DNA of 64,000 nt. Origin: Bdellovibrio sp. BCCA (GTDB taxonomy: Bacteria > Bdellovibrionota > Bdellovibrionia > Bdellovibrionales > Bdellovibrionaceae). The stretch is from positions 2,604,001-2,668,000 of the forward strand of contig NZ_JBBNAC010000001.1 of assembly GCF_037996825.1 (NCBI RefSeq). Reading direction: 5' to 3'. The notes below the pieces were generated by a model. That model had not been told where the DNA came from and did not search any database. It worked only from the letters and a program-made list of their open reading frames with translations. Within the stretch, counting starts at the first letter, position 1; each line of letters begins with the position of its first letter. Below, in pieces: positions 58,899 through 64,000 of this stretch. Both the position numbers and the translations under genes were made by a program.

Positions 58899-59669
58899 TC
58901 ATTGAGAGATCCAACCACCGTCAGCGACTAAGGCGTGTCCGGTCACGAAAGACGCGTATTCAGAGCAAAGCCACACGACGGCAGCTGCAATTTCTTCGGG
59001 CTTGCCGATTCGGCCTATCGGAGTCGACTTCACTAATTGTTCAAAAGCAGCATTGTCGCCACGGGTAAAACGATCAATCATCGGTGTTTGAATCACGCCC
59101 GGGCAAACTGCATTAACTCTGATATTATTCTGAGCGTATTCCAGAGCCGCATTCTTTGTCAGTCCAATCACGCCGTGCTTGCTCGCCACGTATGCGGGAA
59201 TACCAGGAAATCCAACCAGTCCCGCGATAGACGCACAATTTACGATAGAACCGCCGCCATTTTTATTCATCAGCGAAATCTCATACTTCATGCAAAGCCA
59301 AATACTGCGAAGATTCACATTAATCACCTTCTCCCAGTTTTCTTCAGAACATTCCGTGATCAGAGCTTGTTCTCCCTCGATTCCAGCATTATTGAAGGCG
59401 CTGTCAATTTTTCCCATTCGTTTCTCGACATGCTCGACAAGATTTTGAATTGAACGCGGGTTCGATACATCACAGGGAAAGAAAGTGGCCTCTCCCCCAT
59501 TTTTCAGAATCATCTCCATCGTTTGAAGCCCGCCTTCTTCGTTAAGATCCGAAACCGCGACCCAGGCCCCTTCTTGCGCGAAAGCCAAAGCTGTGGCCCT
59601 GCCTATGCCTGACCCACTCCCAGTTACCAACACCACTTTTCCAGAGTAATTATATGCTAAACCCGGCAT
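58899..59669 (-). CDS. Short-chain dehydrogenase/reductase (SDR)
   Basis: The ATG at 59669 follows GGAGGAG; another ATG at 59684 overlaps the previous stop. The roughly 256-residue enzyme has the SDR cofactor loop LVTGSGSGIGRATALAF, Asp in AVSDLNEEG (prefers NAD(H)), NNAGIEG, catalytic Ser in SIVNCASIAGLVG, Tyr-x-x-x-Lys in AYVASKHGV and the NIRVNAVCPG. Substrate unknown. It follows the TM gene at 59681 and may be co-transcribed with it. Confidence 0.93.
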   Translation of the reverse strand: MPGLAYNYSGKVVLVTGSGSGIGRATALAFAQEGAWVAVSDLNEEGGLQTMEMILKNGGEATFFPCDVSNPRSIQNLVEHVEKRMGKIDSAFNNAGIEGEQALITECSEENWEKVINVNLRSIWLCMKYEISLMNKNGGGSIVNCASIAGLVGFPGIPAYVASKHGVIGLTKNAALEYAQNNIRVNAVCPGVIQTPMIDRFTRGDNAAFEQLVKSTPIGRIGKPEEIAAAVVWLCSEYASFVTGHALVADGGWISQ

Positions 59670-59680
59670 GTGCTCCTCCT

Positions 59681-60247
59681 TCATTCGATTTCTTTGTCTT
59701 CAAAAATCACATCGATTTCAGCTTCCGATAATCTGCGATAAACACGAATTCTGTCGTAAATTGGATACCAATCAAAAAGAAGCAATTCGAGCGGCTTCCA
59801 CATTGATACCCAGCCAAATATGACAACCCCTTCCCGCAAAGTCGTTCCAATTGTCGCCAAATTTTCTTTAAGAATCCATTGCGCAAAACCAAGACAGATA
59901 AAAAGAATAGAAATACCAATTACTAAAAACAGCTGGGCGGTTTTCATATTCTTTGAAAGCTGACCGCGTTTAATTAGGATTTGATATTTGAAATAGTCAT
60001 GAATCGCTTCCTTAATGACACTTCCTTTAATGTGCTGGCTTGATTTGGTAATATAGATTTGGATTTTTAAGGGATGTCTCGTAGAGACCTCGTCAAGATA
60101 TGCTTCTAAGTAGCCGGTGAAATTTTCGTCTAAATCTTTTTCTCTAAATGGAGCGGGATCACGCAGGTCGAAAAGTTGTTTCGCCTCGTTAACTCTTATT
60201 TCTATAATTTGAAGACCTTCGACGATTCTGTATCGTTCAGTGGTCAT
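59681..60247 (-). CDS. Hypothetical protein with two transmembrane helices
   Basis: This 188-residue protein has a charged N-terminal part (about 1-95, with YRIVEGLQIIEIRVNEAKQ) and two hydrophobic segments at about 103-122 (QLFLVIGISILFICLGF) and 132-157. It ends with an acidic tail. No family recognised. Its stop overlaps the start region of the SDR gene, so the two are probably one operon within the stress-type cluster. Confidence 0.65.
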   Translation of the reverse strand: MTTERYRIVEGLQIIEIRVNEAKQLFDLRDPAPFREKDLDENFTGYLEAYLDEVSTRHPLKIQIYITKSSQHIKGSVIKEAIHDYFKYQILIKRGQLSKNMKTAQLFLVIGISILFICLGFAQWILKENLATIGTTLREGVVIFGWVSMWKPLELLLFDWYPIYDRIRVYRRLSEAEIDVIFEDKEIE

Positions 60248-60427
60248 GCTCTCTCCGGTCTTGCCTATCCATAAAGTGAACCTATCTCACCAAGTACGCA
60301 ATGAGTTCATTGTATGTTTTTTCTCATACGATACAGCGATATGACCGATCACAAAGAAACCTCAATTGTCTTGCATAAAAACCGGAATCCCGAAAACTGT
60401 CTGTAACTCTGAAATAGAGAGGCGGTT

Positions 60428-61789
60428 ATGAATATCTCTTTTTTAGGCGGAGCTGGCACCGTAACAGGATCAAAGTTCCTTGTTAGGAATGAAGACGAAC
60501 AAGTGCTTGTGGACTGCGGGCTTTTTCAGGGACTAAAGCAATTGCGCCTTTTGAACTGGGAAAAAATAAATCTCGAGATACCGAAGCTTAAAGCCGTACT
60601 TTTGACACACGCTCATCTTGATCACTGCGGTTTTCTACCTCTTCTTGTTCGGCAAGGATTCAAGGGCCCTATCTACTGCACGCCTCCCACTCGGGAAATT
60701 GCCCAAATCATTCTGGAAGATGCGGCCAAAATCCAAATCGAAGAAGCCGATTTCGCCAATAAAAAGCATTTCTCCAAACACCGCCCGGCAAAACCTCTGT
60801 ACGATACAGGCGACGTACAAAGAACCCTCCCGCTGTTTCGCCCGGTCAATTTCAATGAAAAAATAATTGTTTCAAAGTTTGAGATTGAGTTTAAAACGAG
60901 CGGACATATTTTAGGGGCTGCGTCGGTATATATATCAAATGGAAAGCAGCGCCTTTTGTTTTCAGGAGACCTCGGACGGTATCATGACCCGTTAATGCAT
61001 CCTCCGGAAGCCCCTCACGAGGTCGATTACGTAATTATGGAATCCACCTATGGAGATCGTATCCACGAAAGTATTCCATCTTTAGAACAACTCAAAACTC
61101 TTATTAACGATTGCTGGAAAAGAAAAAGCATTCTTCTTATTCCAGCATTCGCTCTCGGAAGAGCGCAGAATCTTCTTTATGAAATACTTCAATTAAAAAG
61201 ACACTCTATGGTCCCCGACGAAATTCCAATCTACTTTAATACGCCGATGGGCAGCGATATATGCGAAGTCTATTGTAAATATCCTACTTATCTTAAAATA
61301 AATTCTTCAGAATTTGCCGAAGATATGTCGAAAATACGATTTATAAAAACGGCGGATGAATCCCGTCAGCTCAATCAACAAAAGGGTCCTGCTGTCATAA
61401 TAGCAGCAAGTGGAATGTTAACAGGAGGCAGAGTCCTGCATCACCTCAAAGCCTTCGGAGAAAACTCCAACAATACAATCCTTCTAGCGGGCTTCCAGGC
61501 TGCTGGAACTCGTGGCTGGTCGCTGGCAACAGGAAAGAAACAAGTAAAAGTGCACGGAAATTACATCAGTATCAATGCCCAAATAATTCAATCCGATTCT
61601 TTTTCAGCACACGCCGATCAAGAGGAGCTCTTAAGCTGGCTTTCTGAAATTCCAAAATCTCCCAAGGGCGTATTCTTGGTGCACGGTGAGCCTTCTGCCT
61701 CGGACGAACTAAGAAAATTAATTGCAGAACGACTAAAAATGGATGTGACGGTTCCAATTCTTAACTCGTCTTACAATCTCGAACCATAA
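60428..61789 (+). CDS. Metallo-beta-lactamase/beta-CASP RNA-processing nuclease
   Basis: This 453-residue enzyme has the metallo-beta-lactamase site THAHLDHCG (HxHxDH), SGHILGA and FSGDLGR, followed by a beta-CASP domain and the Zn/phosphate region SAHADQEEL, then VHGEPSASDELR. These place it in the CPSF73/RNase-J-like and archaeal beta-CASP group, usually ribonucleases of mRNA or 3' ends. It ends 57 bp inside the convergent P-type ATPase gene. The N-terminus has no signal peptide, so it acts in the cytoplasm. Confidence 0.93.
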   Translation: MNISFLGGAGTVTGSKFLVRNEDEQVLVDCGLFQGLKQLRLLNWEKINLEIPKLKAVLLTHAHLDHCGFLPLLVRQGFKGPIYCTPPTREIAQIILEDAAKIQIEEADFANKKHFSKHRPAKPLYDTGDVQRTLPLFRPVNFNEKIIVSKFEIEFKTSGHILGAASVYISNGKQRLLFSGDLGRYHDPLMHPPEAPHEVDYVIMESTYGDRIHESIPSLEQLKTLINDCWKRKSILLIPAFALGRAQNLLYEILQLKRHSMVPDEIPIYFNTPMGSDICEVYCKYPTYLKINSSEFAEDMSKIRFIKTADESRQLNQQKGPAVIIAASGMLTGGRVLHHLKAFGENSNNTILLAGFQAAGTRGWSLATGKKQVKVHGNYISINAQIIQSDSFSAHADQEELLSWLSEIPKSPKGVFLVHGEPSASDELRKLIAERLKMDVTVPILNSSYNLEP

Positions 61790-64000
61790 GACACTCACAA
61801 CGGCCGCCAACAAAGAAACAAGGAGATCGTTGGGATGCAAAACTGAGAAATGAAATAAACTACGCATGGCGGGAATATAGAGCACCACCAACAAAATAGT
61901 AATCGTAGACATGAGAATCGGCCATAAATATTTATTCTGGATGGAAATCCTCCAACCGGCCCCTCGCGCCCAAGACCGATTTATAAAAATGAGCGCTAAG
62001 TTTGCAAAGATTAAAATTGTAAATGCCAAAGCCCTGGCATCGAGTTCGCCCTCACCGTATCGTAGAGCCATCCAGAAGACGACAAATATCACGACATAGA
62101 TGACGAGTCCTTGATATACACTAGGCAGGATGACACTTTTCGAAAAAATAGGCTGATCCTTATTTCTGGGATTTCGCCGCATTAAATTTTCTGCGGCAGG
62201 CTCTGCTTCAAAGACCAATGAGCATGTGGGCTCAATAAGCAGATGAAGAAATGCGACATGGACAGGCATTAGAATGATTGGAAGATTTAATAACACCGGT
62301 AAGATAGAAATACCCGCAATTGGAATATGGACCGCGATAAGATAGCTCATGGCAGACTGAAGATTGTCATAAATACCTCGGCCAATTCGAATTCCTTGGA
62401 CGATCGTCGTAAAGTCATCATCTAAAAGCACAATAGAAGACGCCTCCCTGGCAACGTCGGTTCCTTTTTTCCCCATTGCAATGCCAATCTGTGCAGCCGC
62501 CAACGCTGGAGCATCGTTCACACCGTCGCCAGTCATCGCAACCACTTCCCCTTGTCCTTGTAGGATCTTTACAATTCGCAGTTTTTGCTCAGGGAGCATT
62601 CGTGAAAAACAAGTTGCACTTTTCAGATGTGCGGAGAGTTCGCTGTCCGACATCTTTTCCATTTCTACTCCCGTCAAAATTTTTTGCGAACTTTTCAAAC
62701 CAATTTGAGCAGCTATTGATGCCGCTGTTTTTGCGTGATCCCCCGTTATCATGATCACTCGAATACCGGCATCATAACATTCTTTAATAGACTCTTTCAC
62801 TCCGGGCCTTACCGGATCTGCGAATCCTAGAAGACCAAGAAAATCCACGGGTAAATTCACCTGATCTTTTGGTACATCTTTCTCATCGCAAAGTCCTCTT
62901 GCGACAGCCAACAATCGCAGTCCCTCTGAAGCCAAACCATCCACAATCTTAAGAACCGCCTCCGAGTGCTGTGGACTCAACTGACACATTTTCAAAATGG
63001 CTTCAGGTGCTCCTTTGCTGGCAATAATTAATTCGCTTGAGTTCTTTTCCCTTCGCCAGAGGTTACTCATCGCAAATAACTCAGGTGAAAGAGGAAATTG
63101 TATAAATGGCGAATGCTCTTTTGTATCTTCTCCGTAAGCTTCTATTATCGCCTCTTCCATGGGGTCATAAGTTTTCACATTGGAAGCTAACGAGGCGACC
63201 TGAAGAAGCTCTTTTTCAGAAACCTGAACGTCACGAGAAAGGAGCACTCGTTGAACTGTCATTTTATTCATCGTAAGCGTGCCCGTTTTATCAACACACA
63301 ATGTAGTCGTGGCGCCAATACTTTCCACGGCAGTGATCTTTCGAGTCAAAACGTTACGCTTGGATAAGCGACGAGTTCCTAACGCAAGAAAGATCGTAAG
63401 AACCGCGGGAATTTCATTGGGTAAAATCGCCATCGCAAGAGTTAAGCCTACTAAAATTCCATTTAGAAGATCACGGTTAAGAATAAAATAGACAATGGTA
63501 ATAAGAAAACTCAGAAAAATAGCAACGACAGTCAGTCTTTTTACAACGGTTTGAGTTTCTTTTTTAAGGGGTGTCTTTTCTCGCCGGCCAGATTTTAAGA
63601 GCGTTCCAATTTGTCCCAATCTTGTGCTTATCCCTGTGGAAGTCACAGTCGCTAGAGCTTGTCCCTGAACTGCAATCGTACCAGACCAAGCAGTATCACC
63701 TGCACTTTTCACAACGGGAAAAGCTTCCCCCGTTAACAGTGACTCATCAATTTGCATTTGAAATACTTCATCAAGTAAGACGTCAGCGGGAACAATATCG
63801 CCCGCCGTCAGTTGTAGCAGATCTCCCACGACTAATTCTCTCGCGGGCACTCGAATCGCCGATCCGCCACGTATCACCAGCGCGCGAGGACTAGAAAGAT
63901 CTCGCAAAGCCTCCAAAGCTTTTTCTGTCTTTCTCTCCTGATAAAAAGTAATGAGTACGATCAGCCCCCAAAATCCGAGAAGCATGAATGCATCTTGTTG
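61733..64000 (-). CDS. P-type cation-transporting ATPase (N-terminus missing)
   Basis: The frame runs off the right edge, so the first residues are missing. It is a P2-type pump: actuator GESLLTGEAFPV-type loop, the phosphorylation site CVDKTGTLTMNKM, MVTGDGVNDAPALAAAQIGIAM and the last cytoplasmic and membrane parts. M4 carries ILPNEIPAVLT in place of the PEGLP/PEEFP usually seen, so ion specificity is unclear (Ca2+, Mn2+ or monovalent). It pumps cations out using ATP. It lies convergent with, and overlaps by 57 bp, the beta-CASP gene. Confidence 0.92.
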   Translation of the reverse strand, partial: QQDAFMLLGFWGLIVLITFYQERKTEKALEALRDLSSPRALVIRGGSAIRVPARELVVGDLLQLTAGDIVPADVLLDEVFQMQIDESLLTGEAFPVVKSAGDTAWSGTIAVQGQALATVTSTGISTRLGQIGTLLKSGRREKTPLKKETQTVVKRLTVVAIFLSFLITIVYFILNRDLLNGILVGLTLAMAILPNEIPAVLTIFLALGTRRLSKRNVLTRKITAVESIGATTTLCVDKTGTLTMNKMTVQRVLLSRDVQVSEKELLQVASLASNVKTYDPMEEAIIEAYGEDTKEHSPFIQFPLSPELFAMSNLWRREKNSSELIIASKGAPEAILKMCQLSPQHSEAVLKIVDGLASEGLRLLAVARGLCDEKDVPKDQVNLPVDFLGLLGFADPVRPGVKESIKECYDAGIRVIMITGDHAKTAASIAAQIGLKSSQKILTGVEMEKMSDSELSAHLKSATCFSRMLPEQKLRIVKILQGQGEVVAMTGDGVNDAPALAAAQIGIAMGKKGTDVAREASSIVLLDDDFTTIVQGIRIGRGIYDNLQSAMSYLIAVHIPIAGISILPVLLNLPIILMPVHVAFLHLLIEPTCSLVFEAEPAAENLMRRNPRNKDQPIFSKSVILPSVYQGLVIYVVIFVVFWMALRYGEGELDARALAFTILIFANLALIFINRSWARGAGWRISIQNKYLWPILMSTITILLVVLYIPAMRSLFHFSVLHPNDLLVSLLAAVVSVLWFEIVRRVKNWNRHIHF

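Noticed and set aside
1-64000. CRISPR array, integron attC array or prophage
   Set aside because: No regularly spaced direct repeats, integrase or phage structural module was seen; the fibre-like gene at 1290 stands without other phage genes.

Overview
The window looks like a chromosomal segment of a Bdellovibrio-type predatory bacterium. This is inference: gene density is high, operons are tight with many ATGA or TAATG overlaps, many proteins are secreted or lipoproteins, there is a phage-fibre-like surface protein of the kind known from Bdellovibrio, several peptidoglycan-hydrolase-like proteins, a complete Bat (aerotolerance) operon and a possible RomR-like polarity regulator. Composition is moderately AT-rich. 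No rRNA, CRISPR array or prophage is visible.

Layout. 1-8.3 kb: envelope and secreted proteins (a truncated lytic-transglycosylase-like protein, a lipoprotein, a 687-residue fibre-like protein, an outer-membrane/TPR set, an NlpC/P60-like protein). 8.3-11.5 kb: a NitT/TauT-type ABC transporter of unknown substrate and a very basic histone-like protein. 11.5-14.8 kb: hutH-hutU, the first two steps of histidine catabolism. 14.9-25.4 kb: mostly housekeeping (FKBP isomerase, Nudix, Rieske oxidoreductase, rpe-fmt-def, LptF/G permease, receiver-domain protein, nadC-birA). 25.5-36 kb: accessory genes including an HNH protein, two SleB-like hydrolases, a SIMPL protein, an OmpA-like lipoprotein, an HD hydrolase and a Tat-exported flavoprotein. 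36-41.5 kb: aconitase, sirtuin, a HigBA-type toxin-antitoxin pair with a palindromic operator, and periplasmic MsrB. 41.5-49 kb: moxR-DUF58-membrane protein-batA-batB-batC-batD as one overlapping operon. 49-52.6 kb: an HtpX/M48-like protein without its catalytic Glu, DUF1844, a Do-type protease, SpoVG and tRNA-Gln. 52.6-54 kb: an ISL3-type insertion sequence with a split transposase and a tandemly doubled end. 54-64 kb: a stress or low-energy type cluster (acyl-CoA hydrolase/transferase, rhodanese, two tandem-UspA proteins, FMN flavoprotein, SDR, beta-CASP nuclease, P-type cation ATPase).

The most unusual non-coding signals are: (1) a GC-rich hairpin repeat of about 50 nt found four times, each starting 0-1 nt after a stop codon and always in the orientation of the upstream gene (hutH, hutU, the OmpA-like gene, acnA), with compensatory base changes in its stem; (2) a 105-bp imperfect palindrome between the SIMPL and OmpA-like genes; (3) a terminator whose 3' arm also carries the Shine-Dalgarno of the next gene; and (4) a possible structured transcript between spoVG and tRNA-Gln. 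The coding regions carry several enzymes that could act on prey or self peptidoglycan, which fits a predatory life cycle but is not proven by sequence alone.
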